Below are positions 1 through 8,876 of a DNA stretch of 64,000 nucleotides, piece by piece. The position numbers were made by a program, and so were the translations under genes. The first letter of the stretch is position 1; every line of letters begins with the position of its first letter. Origin of the DNA: a bacterium 1XD8-76 (GTDB lineage: Bacteria; Bacillota; Clostridia; Lachnospirales; Lachnospiraceae); contig RAZE01000008.1 of NCBI GenBank assembly GCA_003611955.1, positions 1 through 64,000 on the forward strand, in the 5' to 3' direction. The notes under the pieces are model-generated. The model made no database searches and was not told the DNA's origin. It saw nothing but the letters and a program-made list of their open reading frames with translations.

Positions 1-266
1 AGGTTTATTAAGGTTACCCTTTTCCCTGAAAATCTTTTTAAAATAACTCTTGACTATTTACCAAATTGCTTTCCCCACTGCCTGAATTAATCAACTTTTA
101 CAAGTTCACTTTAGCATAATAACAGTAACTTTTTGCTTTTATGTAAGTAACTTTTTGTAAACCGTATAAAATGGAAAGTAAAAATGGAATATTAAACAGG
201 GATAGAACATCCCCACGATATAGAATTTCTCAATCAGATAGAATATTGGGGCAAAATCAGCTTATT
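1..266. other. Intergenic region at window edge with a 22-bp-spaced direct repeat
   Basis: No gene is supported here. The 12-mer AGTAACTTTTTG occurs at 124-135 and again at 146-157, exactly two helical turns apart, next to the AT-rich stretch GTATAAAAT near 164-172. Such phased copies are typical of operators. The regulated gene may lie outside the window to the left. No convincing terminator for the leftward ABC operon was found. Confidence 0.4.
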
Positions 267-1400
267 TTAATTCCAGAATACCAGATACCATGTAATCGGA
301 AATACTTTTGACAAGTATCCGACCAGGACAATCCTCCCTCCCAGATCAAAAAGAACAGGGCAGCACAAAAGCGTTATAAGCAGAAAGCAGGGCATGATCC
401 CCTCCAGAAATTTCTCAGGCAGCAGCCTGCTGAAAAATACTGCCAAAAGCCATAAAATAAAGCCATATAGCAAAGCACTCCCGGATTCCTGCAAAATTCT
501 TTCCGGGATAAATCCATCCGGCATTTCCCTGAACAGCATACCTCCCGCCAGAAACAATATTGCCGGTATGATCGGTGCTGCCACCGCCGTCCCCATCAAC
601 ATGCCGGGGGAGACAATTCCTTTTCCGGCACCGCTTTTTTTGTCTCTGCTTCCGTCAAGAGCCCCAAGGGACGCTGCCAGAAACGCAAGAAATGCAAGAA
701 CTCCGCGCAGGGACAGCATCTGTGCATTTTTCTCGCTCTCAGCCGTATTTTGTGCTTTCTCCCCGCTTCCCTCCTGCACTTCATATTTTACAGAAAAGAC
801 CTTTCCCTGATTTTGATATTCGGAAAATTTCTCAAGGACCTCTTTCGATTCTACCTGATATCCTTTCTGTCCCAACAGATCAGCGTACCAAACCGCCGAA
901 CCGGCCTGATAGACCCGCTGAAAAATATCTTCCTGTACCATACCTCCTACATTCATGCCTTCCGGCAGATACATAAGTATACATTGGCCGTAATCCTGCT
1001 TCCGGAATTTCTCCGCAAACCTCTCATCAAAGACAATACCGCAGGAAAGCTCCCCCGTCAGGATATCTTCTATCATTTCTCCCTTTTCAGTGTACTTTTT
1101 ATACTGGAATAAATCATCCTCTTTTACCCTTTCCGACAATTTGCACTCTACTGCGCCAAGCAGCTGCCTGTCATATTCCTGCCTCTCGTTTTCCCCCTGC
1201 GAGTATTCCGGCTTCTCCGTCTCCCGCGGTTTTGCATCTTCCATCACATAACCTACCGATATCTGCCTGTCATTTACCGCCCTGTTAAATTTCGGCACCA
1301 CAAACAGCGCCGCCGGAAAGAGAGCCAGCAGCCCCCAATATACCGGATGCTTTCCCATTCTTTTTATCATCATCCAAAGACAGATCACCGCTCTTCTCAT
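267..1400 (-). CDS. ABC-2 type transporter permease (second permease of operon)
   Basis: This is a 377-residue membrane protein with one N-terminal membrane segment (about 17-35), a large outer-face domain (about 40-225), and then a hydrophobic C-terminal half with about five segments. That topology is typical of ABC-2/YhgE-like export permeases. It starts in a 4-base ATGA overlap with the upstream permease gene, so the two are translationally coupled. It is last in the operon begun by the ATPase at 4671. By context it forms the exporter channel with its neighbour. The substrate is unknown; a peptide, antibiotic or lipid are all possible. Confidence 0.7.
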   Translation of the reverse strand: MRRAVICLWMMIKRMGKHPVYWGLLALFPAALFVVPKFNRAVNDRQISVGYVMEDAKPRETEKPEYSQGENERQEYDRQLLGAVECKLSERVKEDDLFQYKKYTEKGEMIEDILTGELSCGIVFDERFAEKFRKQDYGQCILMYLPEGMNVGGMVQEDIFQRVYQAGSAVWYADLLGQKGYQVESKEVLEKFSEYQNQGKVFSVKYEVQEGSGEKAQNTAESEKNAQMLSLRGVLAFLAFLAASLGALDGSRDKKSGAGKGIVSPGMLMGTAVAAPIIPAILFLAGGMLFREMPDGFIPERILQESGSALLYGFILWLLAVFFSRLLPEKFLEGIMPCFLLITLLCCPVLFDLGGRIVLVGYLSKVFPITWYLVFWN

Positions 1401-2578
1401 CTTCTCATTTTACTCCGCTGCCTTGTATAAAAAATAAGCTGTCCTCCCAAGCCAAATAGCAGGCACCATAAAATCGTGATCCCTGCCGCCCGCCATCCCG
1501 TGCCTCTTTTTTCCGTTGTAAGCCGTAACAGCACTTCCATGCAAATGCCTGCCGGAAGTACGCCGCACACCTGCGTCAGCGTCTTCGGCAAAAGGACCGT
1601 GGGCAGAATACCGCCTGCGCCGAAGAAACCTGCCAGTCCCCACACCGCGCTCAACGTGATGCCGCCGGCTGGAGTGGGGGCAAGCTGAAAGAAAAAGCTG
1701 CACTGCAGCGCCAGCATAGCCGCACAAAAAAATCCGGGAATTATGGCATCTCCGCTCTTTGATCCGATCGATAACAATAACACCGGCACCAGATACCATA
1801 AAATATATAAACTTTGTTTTATCCCCGCCTGGCAAAAGAACGAAATTCCCTTTCGCCCCAAAAGAAACGGCAGGCTTTTCTCCTGTTCCCTGAAAAAGCT
1901 TCCGCTTCCCAGCCCCCAGAAGATCAGAAAAAGAGTCAGAGCAGACGCCAGATAGTATTCCTCTGCGTCCGCATTGCCAAATACGCTGATCTCCTCTTCT
2001 TCAAACCAACTCTCACGGTCAAGTACCAGGCCGAAATGAAACAGATCCAGCACTATTCCCAACTCCTTTGGATTTTCCGCCTGCATTTCATACAAAAGCA
2101 GCGTCTCTGCCTGCGGAACATCTATCAGAACCGCGCCGCATTCAATCAGGGATCTGATCAGCCGCTCCTGCAGATACTGTTCGGTGTTGTCTGCGTTTGC
2201 CCCCATCAGTACTCTAATCGGAGTATTGCTGCCATCCATAACCGATTCGACAGTCTTCTCCGGAATGACAATGCCAGCTGTCAGTTCACTCTTTTGCAGA
2301 GCCTCCTGCATTTCCTGCTGTGACATCTCCTGAAATTCCACCAGATCCTTTGCGCTTTCCATCTGCAGGATATAATCCCTCACATAATCTGACATTCTGT
2401 CGTTTCCTTCGACGCACAATCCGATACGAAAAGGCTTTACTTCCAACGCTTTCGGCAAAAAATTCTCCGCCAGAATCACGATCAAAAATATAAGCAGCAC
2501 CGTGCCCGCCAGGGATAAAAAAAATCCGGGCAATGTATGAAAAAGACGTTTGGTTTCCAATTTGATATATTGCCACAT
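1397..2578 (-). CDS. ABC-2 type transporter permease (first permease of operon)
   Basis: 393 residues. An N-terminal membrane anchor (about 15-40) is followed by an extracellular domain of roughly 170 residues and a block of hydrophobic segments to the C terminus, the same plan as the permease encoded just downstream. The start ATG has AGAGGATGAC before it. The protein ends KMRR and its stop overlaps the next start. The two dissimilar permeases probably form a heterodimer served by the ATPase at 4042-4671. The substrate cannot be read from sequence. Confidence 0.7.
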   Translation of the reverse strand: MWQYIKLETKRLFHTLPGFFLSLAGTVLLIFLIVILAENFLPKALEVKPFRIGLCVEGNDRMSDYVRDYILQMESAKDLVEFQEMSQQEMQEALQKSELTAGIVIPEKTVESVMDGSNTPIRVLMGANADNTEQYLQERLIRSLIECGAVLIDVPQAETLLLYEMQAENPKELGIVLDLFHFGLVLDRESWFEEEEISVFGNADAEEYYLASALTLFLIFWGLGSGSFFREQEKSLPFLLGRKGISFFCQAGIKQSLYILWYLVPVLLLSIGSKSGDAIIPGFFCAAMLALQCSFFFQLAPTPAGGITLSAVWGLAGFFGAGGILPTVLLPKTLTQVCGVLPAGICMEVLLRLTTEKRGTGWRAAGITILWCLLFGLGGQLIFYTRQRSKMRR

Positions 2579-2590
2579 GTCATCCTCTTG

Positions 2591-3979
2591 TCACTGCAAC
2601 TCCATCATTTTTATATAACCGCTATAATTTTTATATATATTCTCCAGACATTCGGCCAAAAACAATACAGTCTCTGTGTCACCCATCTCTCCGATCCTGT
2701 ATTCCTTTTCTGCAGGCAGCGCAATGCTTTCTCCAAGCGGTTCAAATGTTGTTTTTCCGCTCATTCTGCAGATCACTTCGTCTTCTGATTCCACAGTCAG
2801 TCTTTCCAGATCCACCGAAAGACTCTCCCCCTCTTCGAGCTGTTCTCCCTCCACACTGCCCTTCAGAGAAAAGCCAATCCTATTTTCCTGATATCTTACA
2901 GCCAGATCCGTTTCGAGCGAATATGATCTTCCTTTTTGTGCATCTCTTTTTATAATAATCTTTCCTTCGGTTTCCACGGGCTCCGGTTTTCCATCAAAAA
3001 TCTCTGTTTCGTCTCCCCTATAAGAAAATTCTCCTTCAAGCCGGTCGATCGTCGCTTCCGCCCCTGTCAGATTCAAGGCAATCACGCCTTTTCCTCTCTC
3101 CGTCACAAGGCTTTCACCGGGCAGTGTGGAGACTCTCACAATTCTTTTTTCCGGATCCAGATAAACGCACAATCTTATGTCATCCATCTCTTTTTCCAGA
3201 ATCTCTCCCAGTTCCTTCCCCGGCAGAACAGCCAGATAGCAAGTCGTCTCTATCTTCTCCTCTTCCTCATCCTCCACAATATAGCTTCCCAGCTCCTCCG
3301 CCTGTTCCTCGCTGAGCAGCCCCCGCTTTTTTGCTTTCTCAATATTCCACACTTCCATGCCGCTGTACAGCGACTTTAATTCTTCTCTCTTTTTCTCCAG
3401 AAAATCAGCTGTCGAAAAAGAGTGTACGGAAAAACACTGCATAAATCTGGCATCCGCATTCAGACGGATGCCGAGTTCCATGCCGGTCAATCTCTGAAGC
3501 TGTTTTCTGGCAGCGGAATCATTCCACTGTCCGTCTACATCCTCGGTTTTCATAACCACACTGCCGCTCCAGACAGAGGGAAGCTGCAGATAGAGCGTAT
3601 CTTCTGTCGCAAACAGAGAGCTTTCCGCCACATCAGTATTTGCCACGCTCCATCGAATATCCGTCCCAAAGCGCCGGTTCTCCATATCACGTTTTACCGT
3701 TCCGTCCAGTCCGACCGTTATATTTTGCAGCTCCGGAATTCCCCCTATGTTGAGAGAATATTCCGCCTGAACATTTCCGTTTCCGATCTGATTGACCACG
3801 TTAGTCCAAAAGTTTTTGCCTGTATCCTCCTCCAGAGCCACCAATTCCTCCGCCAAGTTTTTCGCCCCTTTCGCGAGGGGATTCCTCTGAGACATAACTG
3901 CAATGCAGATCCCTCCCGCCAGACAGATTCCCGTGCAGACACATACTATCGTGATAATAATTTGACGTTTTCTTCCCAA
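2591..3979 (-). CDS. Membrane-anchored extracytoplasmic protein of the ABC operon (DUF6583-like)
   Basis: 462 residues starting at TTG with AAAGGGG six bases upstream. Residues 7-29 are a hydrophobic anchor or uncleaved signal. The rest is a soluble domain rich in beta-prone segments (GLDGTVKRDM, LYLQLPSVWSG, AEYSLNIGG). It lies between the ATPase and two permease genes, so it is probably an accessory subunit on the outer face of the exporter. The family assignment is from memory of similar Lachnospiraceae proteins and is tentative. No catalytic motif is visible. Confidence 0.55.
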   Translation of the reverse strand: MGRKRQIIITIVCVCTGICLAGGICIAVMSQRNPLAKGAKNLAEELVALEEDTGKNFWTNVVNQIGNGNVQAEYSLNIGGIPELQNITVGLDGTVKRDMENRRFGTDIRWSVANTDVAESSLFATEDTLYLQLPSVWSGSVVMKTEDVDGQWNDSAARKQLQRLTGMELGIRLNADARFMQCFSVHSFSTADFLEKKREELKSLYSGMEVWNIEKAKKRGLLSEEQAEELGSYIVEDEEEEKIETTCYLAVLPGKELGEILEKEMDDIRLCVYLDPEKRIVRVSTLPGESLVTERGKGVIALNLTGAEATIDRLEGEFSYRGDETEIFDGKPEPVETEGKIIIKRDAQKGRSYSLETDLAVRYQENRIGFSLKGSVEGEQLEEGESLSVDLERLTVESEDEVICRMSGKTTFEPLGESIALPAEKEYRIGEMGDTETVLFLAECLENIYKNYSGYIKMMELQ

Positions 3980-4041
3980 ATAAAACCCCTTTCACAATTT
4001 TATGTTAACCATTTCTCTGTGTTTTAAATCGAAACTCAACA

Positions 4042-4671
4042 TTATGTCAACTTGCCGTCTTTCAGCAAATATATTTTGTCTCCCAGCTCCCGGTCTGCTT
4101 TCTCGTGGGATGACATCAGAACCGTCCCGCCCGCTTTTCGATAGTCTCCCAAATAGGCGTACAGAATCTCCTTGCACTCTATGTCAAGCGCCGCACCCGG
4201 TTCATCCATAATCAAAATTTGAGGATTTCCCGCCATGGCGCAGGCGATACAGACACGCCTCTGCATACCCCCGGATAAAGTATCGACCCGCTTCCTTAAT
4301 GCTTCACTCAGCCTGAGCTTTTCTATTATTCCGTCCCCTATTTCCTTTCGCAGAGCCTCTTTTCCGCCATACCACAGCAACAGATTATCCTTTACCGTGA
4401 GCTCCGGAAAAAGAGGATTATCCTGGGGCACATACCCGATTTCTTTCTGAAGGCGTTTCACCCCTGCCTCTTTCCCGTCCAGCAAAAGCCGGCCTCCTCT
4501 TATTCTCTTTATTCCCGCCAGGACGGAAAACAGGGTGGACTTTCCGCTGCCGTTCGCGCCTGTGACCAACGTACAGCTTCCTTTTTCTAACTGAATCGAT
4601 AATTCCTTCAGAACAATTTTATTTCCATATCCCGCCGTTATGTCAACCGCTTGAAAAATATTGTTTTCCAA
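4042..4671 (-). CDS. ABC transporter ATP-binding protein
   Basis: A 209-residue ABC ATPase, on the short side for the family. Walker A is GANGSGKST (38-46), the signature is LSGGMQRR, Walker B is ILIMDEP and the H-loop is MSSHE. The Q-loop is YVPQDNP. Initiation appears to be at TTG, since no suitable ATG is nearby. It is the first gene of a four-gene leftward operon with the DUF6583-like protein and two permeases. It should power export of an unknown substrate. Confidence 0.85.
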   Translation of the reverse strand: MENNIFQAVDITAGYGNKIVLKELSIQLEKGSCTLVTGANGSGKSTLFSVLAGIKRIRGGRLLLDGKEAGVKRLQKEIGYVPQDNPLFPELTVKDNLLLWYGGKEALRKEIGDGIIEKLRLSEALRKRVDTLSGGMQRRVCIACAMAGNPQILIMDEPGAALDIECKEILYAYLGDYRKAGGTVLMSSHEKADRELGDKIYLLKDGKLT

Positions 4672-4740
4672 TTTCTTTTATTCCTTTGACATTTTGCCAT
4701 CTCATGCCATACGATTCTGCACCAAAACTTTTCTAAAACA

Positions 4741-4788
4741 GAATAGAAGTCCCAACAGGTTATTCTACCCTAATTGGGACTTCTATTC
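4741..4788. terminator. Bidirectional terminator after etfA
   Basis: A perfect 15-bp inverted repeat (4741-4755 with 4774-4788) lies 16 bases past the etfA stop. A T-rich run follows on the + strand (4789-4800), and a weaker T-rich run, TGTTTTAGAAAAGTTTT, follows on the - strand. It marks the end of the butyrate operon. Confidence 0.85.
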
Positions 4789-4803
4789 CTCTATTTTTTT
4801 CTT

Positions 4804-5847
4804 TTATTTATTCGCAATAGCTTCTTTCAGCTTCTCCGTCAAGGCCGGAACGATCTTGTTCAGATCTCCTACAATGCCGTAATCAGCCACATCAAAGATC
4901 GGAGCCGTCTCATCCTTGTTGATCGCGATGATGATATCGGACTCTTCCATACCTGCCAGATGCTGGATCGCACCGGAGATACCGACCGCAAAGTATACGT
5001 TCGGGCGAACGGTCTTACCCGTCTGACCAACCTGCAGATCTTTCGGCTTCCAGCCTGCGTCCACTACCGCACGAGAGCAGCTCACCGTAGCATCCAGCAC
5101 TTCTGCCAGATCTTCCAGAATCTTAAAGTTCTCAGGGCTTCCCACGCCACGGCCGCCGGATACAAGAATCTTCGCATCCATGATATCCACTGTATCGGAA
5201 ACTGCCTTGACCACCTCAAGGATCTCGACGTACTTATTGTCAGGTGTAAATCCCGGATTGTAATTGATCACTTCCGCTTTTCTGCCGGCTTCTCTGGGAG
5301 CCTTCTGCATAACGCCGGGACGAACCGTCGCCATCTGAGGGCGGAACTCGGGACATGCGATCGTAGCGATGGTGTTGCCGCCAAACGCAGGACGAGTCAT
5401 CAGAAGCTGGTTGTGAAGCTGCTCTCTGCCCGGAATCGGATTGATCGGGAAATCACCGATCTCCAGCTGCGTGCAGTCTGCCGTCAGACCTGTGTGGATC
5501 CTTGCGGATACGCGGGGGCCGAGGTCACGTCCGATAGCTGTCGCGCCGATCAGGAACACCTCAGGTTTGTATTCATTGATCACAGATGCCAGCGCATGCG
5601 CATAGGGCTCTGTTCTGTATTCTTTCAGTTCAGGATCGTCCACAACGATCACCTTGTCTGCGCCATACTCAGCCAGTTCGTCTGCCAGAGAAGCCACATC
5701 GGAACCCACAAGCACAGCCGTCACGTCCACGCCCAGATCTTTTGCAAGGTCTTTTCCCTTGCCCACCAATTCTAAAGCAATCCCGCTGAGTACGTTGTCT
5801 ACCTGCTGGGCAAAGACAAATACTCCTTTATAATCTTGAATATTCAT
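4804..5847 (-). CDS. etfA: Electron transfer flavoprotein alpha subunit
   Basis: EtfA carries FAD and, with EtfB, couples NADH oxidation to crotonyl-CoA and ferredoxin reduction by butyryl-CoA dehydrogenase (known for clostridial Bcd/Etf complexes). The conserved C-terminal FAD-binding region reads VGISGAIQHLAGM followed by INKDETAPIFDVADYGIVGD. The start is set at MNIQDYKG (5847), because GGAGG lies 8 bases before it; an ATG 5 codons upstream overlaps that site. The product is 347 residues, close to family length. It is the last gene of the operon, directly after etfB with a 19-base gap. Confidence 0.95.
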   Translation of the reverse strand: MNIQDYKGVFVFAQQVDNVLSGIALELVGKGKDLAKDLGVDVTAVLVGSDVASLADELAEYGADKVIVVDDPELKEYRTEPYAHALASVINEYKPEVFLIGATAIGRDLGPRVSARIHTGLTADCTQLEIGDFPINPIPGREQLHNQLLMTRPAFGGNTIATIACPEFRPQMATVRPGVMQKAPREAGRKAEVINYNPGFTPDNKYVEILEVVKAVSDTVDIMDAKILVSGGRGVGSPENFKILEDLAEVLDATVSCSRAVVDAGWKPKDLQVGQTGKTVRPNVYFAVGISGAIQHLAGMEESDIIIAINKDETAPIFDVADYGIVGDLNKIVPALTEKLKEAIANK

Positions 5848-5866
5848 TGTTTGAACCTCCATTCAT

Positions 5867-6649
5867 TTAAATGACATGTTTTACTTTCAGCTTATCTATG
5901 ATGTAGTCTACGGACTCCGTGACATCAAGATTTACTTTCTCGCCGGCGCCCTTTCTCACCTTGTCGGAAGCCCTTGCGATCTGCGTCGGGGAACCTTTCA
6001 GACCAAGGTTGGAGTCTTCCACATCTTTCAGATCCGCTCTGCCCCATACGGTGATCTCTGCGTCATACGCATCGAAGATTCCGCCGGGTGTCATATAACG
6101 AGGCTCGTTTAATTCAGCCAGCGCTGTGATCAGACAGGGCATCTGCGCTTTCAGCACATGATATCTGTCGTCATACTGACGCTGTACGATCACGCTGTCC
6201 CCTTCGATCTTGATATCCTGCGCATAGCTGATAACAGGGATATTCAGATGCTCGGAGATCTGAGGTCCAACCTGTGCGGTATCGCCGTCGATCGCCTGAC
6301 GTCCTGTGATGATCAGGTCATATTCCAGATTCCGGATCGCGCCTGCCAGCGTCTGGCTTGTAGCCCATGTATCCGCGCCGCCGAGAACTCTGTCTGTCAC
6401 AAGGATTCCTTTGTCCGCGCCCATAGCCAGCGCTTCGCGGAGCACTTCCTCCGCCTTCGGAAGTCCCATTGTCACAACAGTCACTTCCGCGCCATACTGA
6501 TCTTTTAATCTGAGAGCCGCTTCCAGCCCAGCCTTGTCATCAGGATTCATGATAGCGAGCATTGCGCCACGGTCCAGCGTACCATCGGGATTAAACTTTA
6601 CGCCGCCCTTTGTATCAGGCACCTGTTTCACACAAACAACAATTTTCAT
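5867..6649 (-). CDS. etfB: Electron transfer flavoprotein beta subunit
   Basis: 260 residues beginning MKIVVCVKQVPDTKGGVKF, the usual EtfB N terminus. The ADP/FAD-binding loop region GRQAIDGDTAQVGPQ is intact. In bifurcating Etf this subunit binds the FAD that accepts hydride from NADH. AAAGGAGAG precedes the ATG. It lies between bcd and etfA, the normal order in Lachnospiraceae butyrate clusters, and is separated from bcd by a 162-base structured spacer. Confidence 0.95.
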   Translation of the reverse strand: MKIVVCVKQVPDTKGGVKFNPDGTLDRGAMLAIMNPDDKAGLEAALRLKDQYGAEVTVVTMGLPKAEEVLREALAMGADKGILVTDRVLGGADTWATSQTLAGAIRNLEYDLIITGRQAIDGDTAQVGPQISEHLNIPVISYAQDIKIEGDSVIVQRQYDDRYHVLKAQMPCLITALAELNEPRYMTPGGIFDAYDAEITVWGRADLKDVEDSNLGLKGSPTQIARASDKVRKGAGEKVNLDVTESVDYIIDKLKVKHVI

Positions 6650-6811
6650 TGTATTATCTCTCCTTTTTATTTTCTTTCTATTCTGTAAGACGGCGCTCGG
6701 AAATCAAAGATTCCCCCGCCTGCGGTGCAGCGCTGCACCGCTCTGCGCCGTCCTCTCCGCATGTTTGCCTCTGCAAGCAGGGCTTCCATGCGCCTTGTAC
6801 GGCTTGCCGTC
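6650..6811. other. Structured intercistronic spacer between bcd and etfB
   Basis: The spacer contains an outer inverted repeat GACGGCGC/GCGCCGTC (6689-6696 with 6745-6752) enclosing a perfect 20-bp palindrome at 6722-6741. A small ACGGC/GCCGT hairpin lies at about 6798-6809. No T-run follows, so it is more likely an mRNA processing or stability element than a full terminator. Confidence 0.6.
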
Positions 6812-7978
6812 TTACTTAAGCAGTGACGCGGAGATGACCATTCTCTGCACTTCGGATGTGCCTTCGTAGATCTCGGTGATCTTTGCGTCGCGCATCATGC
6901 GCTCAACATCGTACTCTCTCGTGTAGCCGTAACCGCCGTGGAGCTGTACTGCCTTTGTGGTAACTTCCATAGCCATCTCTGCAGCGTACAGTTTTGCCAT
7001 TGCCGCTTCTACACCGTAAGCTGTCTTGTGGTCCTTTGTATACTGATCCTTTGTCGCCGCAGCCTTGTAGACAAGAAGCTGTGCCGCCTGAGCCTTTGTC
7101 GCCATATCAGCAAGCTGGAACTGTGTATTCTGGAACTGTGCGATGCTGCGTCCGAACTGTTTTCTTTCCTTTACATAGTCGATCGTTCTCTCGAGAGCGC
7201 CCTCGCCAAGGCCGAGTGCCTGCGCAGCGATACCGATACGTCCGCCGTCCAGTGTATGCATAGCGATACCAAAGCCCTTGCCCTGCTGTCCGAGGATATT
7301 CTCTTTCGGAATACGGCAGTCTGTGAAGATCAGCTCATATGTAGAAGAACCGCGGATACCCATCTTCTTTTCCTTTGTGCCGAAAGTGAAGCCCGGTGTT
7401 CCCTTTTCCACGATAAATGCGGAAATCTCTTTCTGCTTTCTGCCGCGCTTTTCAACGATGCCCGTCACAGCGATGATCACATAAACGTCCGCCTCCTTAC
7501 CGTTTGTGATAAAGATCTTGGAGCCGTTCAATACCCACTCGTCGCCGTCCAGAACTGCCTTTGTCTGCTGCCCCTGCGCGTCCGTTCCTGCGCCGGGCTC
7601 TGTCAGACCAAAAGCGCCGATCTTGCGGCCCGCCGCCAGATCAGGCAAATATTTCTGCTTCTGCTCTTCCGTACCGTATGTCAGGATCGGATCACAGCAC
7701 AGAGATGTATGTGCGGAGACAATAACGCCTGTTGTGCCGCAGACCTTGGAGAGTTCTTCCACACACATAGCATATGTCAGTACGTCACAGCCCTGTCCGC
7801 CGTACTCCTTCGGGATCGGAATACCCATAAAGCCTGCTTTTGCCATCTTTTCAACGGTCGCGCGGGGAAATTCTTCTGTTTCATCAACTTCCTGCGCTAA
7901 AGGCTTCACCTCTTTTTCAGCGAATTCTTTGAAAAGAGTTCTCGCCATTTCATGTTTTTTAGATAAAGAAAAATCCAT
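6812..7978 (-). CDS. bcd: Butyryl-CoA dehydrogenase (short-chain acyl-CoA dehydrogenase)
   Basis: A 388-residue flavoprotein that reduces crotonyl-CoA to butyryl-CoA, with electrons supplied by EtfAB. Acyl-CoA dehydrogenase landmarks are FGLTEPGAGTDAQ, the FAD-side GSKIFITNG, DGGRIGIAAQALG and ITEIYEGTSEVQRM, in which Glu372 is the expected catalytic base. GGAGG lies 9 bases before the ATG. Flanking hbd and etfBA genes support butyrate synthesis rather than beta-oxidation. Another family member is encoded at 49102-50244 in the accessory region. Confidence 0.95.
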   Translation of the reverse strand: MDFSLSKKHEMARTLFKEFAEKEVKPLAQEVDETEEFPRATVEKMAKAGFMGIPIPKEYGGQGCDVLTYAMCVEELSKVCGTTGVIVSAHTSLCCDPILTYGTEEQKQKYLPDLAAGRKIGAFGLTEPGAGTDAQGQQTKAVLDGDEWVLNGSKIFITNGKEADVYVIIAVTGIVEKRGRKQKEISAFIVEKGTPGFTFGTKEKKMGIRGSSTYELIFTDCRIPKENILGQQGKGFGIAMHTLDGGRIGIAAQALGLGEGALERTIDYVKERKQFGRSIAQFQNTQFQLADMATKAQAAQLLVYKAAATKDQYTKDHKTAYGVEAAMAKLYAAEMAMEVTTKAVQLHGGYGYTREYDVERMMRDAKITEIYEGTSEVQRMVISASLLK

Positions 7979-8011
7979 GATTTATTTCCTCCATTAATTT
8001 ATATTTTTGAC

Positions 8012-8851
8012 TTATTTACTGTAATCAAAAAATCCAACCCCTGTTTTTCTGCCGAGTTTCTTCTCTTCCACCATCTTCTTGAGCAGAGGCTGCGGAGCGT
8101 ACTTCTCATCTTTTGTCTCGTTGTAGAGAACTTCCATGATAGCGAGGCAGATGTCCAGACCGATCAGGTCGCCGAGATGCAGAGGTCCCATCGGATGGGA
8201 TGCGCCGAGCTGCATAGCCACATCGATATCCGCTGCGGAAGCGGTTCCTGCATCGAAAACGCCGATCGCTTCATTGATCATCGGGATCAAAATTCTGTTT
8301 ACGACAAAGCCCGGAGCTTCCTTTACTTCTACAGGAGTCTTGCCGATCTCTTTGGAGATCGCAACGATCTTGTCTACCATCTCCTGAGGAGTGTTCTCAC
8401 CTTTGATCACTTCCACCAGTTTCATTCTGTCGGCAGGATTGAAGAAATGCATACCGATCATCGGGCGGTCAAGGCCCTCACCGATCTTCGTGATGGAAAG
8501 AGAGGAAGTGTTGGATGCAAACATGCAGTCCTTCTTCACGATGCCCATCAGCTCCGTAAAGATTTTTTTCTTGATTTCCAGGTTTTCCAGAGCAACTTCC
8601 ACGATCAGGTCACAGTCTGTGCAGATCCCGTTTAAACCTGTGGTGATCTTGCCCATGATCTCGTCAGCCTTTTCCTGTGTGATCTTTTCCTTGCCCACAA
8701 GGAAATTCATGTTCTTCTGAATTTTCGCTTTGCCGCCTTCCGCGTACTCTTCCTTGATATCGCAGAGACATACTTCATAACCGTCAGTCATCGCAAATGC
8801 CTGTGCAATACCGGAACCCATTGTACCAGCGCCAATAATACCTACCTTCAT
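8012..8851 (-). CDS. hbd: 3-hydroxybutyryl-CoA dehydrogenase
   Basis: 279 residues. Reduces acetoacetyl-CoA to 3-hydroxybutyryl-CoA. The N-terminal NAD-binding motif is GAGTMGSGIAQAFA. The catalytic His is in GMHFFNPADRMKLVEVI, with its Glu partner a few residues later. The C-terminal helical domain contains HPMGPLHLGDLIGLD. AGGAGG precedes the ATG. It sits between crt and bcd as step two of the butyryl-CoA pathway. Confidence 0.95.
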   Translation of the reverse strand: MKVGIIGAGTMGSGIAQAFAMTDGYEVCLCDIKEEYAEGGKAKIQKNMNFLVGKEKITQEKADEIMGKITTGLNGICTDCDLIVEVALENLEIKKKIFTELMGIVKKDCMFASNTSSLSITKIGEGLDRPMIGMHFFNPADRMKLVEVIKGENTPQEMVDKIVAISKEIGKTPVEVKEAPGFVVNRILIPMINEAIGVFDAGTASAADIDVAMQLGASHPMGPLHLGDLIGLDICLAIMEVLYNETKDEKYAPQPLLKKMVEEKKLGRKTGVGFFDYSK

Positions 8852-8876
8852 TTTAAAGTCCTCCTGTTTAATATAT

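Noticed and set aside
4682..4740. Promoter for the ABC export operon
   Set aside because: No acceptable -35/-10 pair could be fixed; the operon probably starts here but the site is not supported by sequence.
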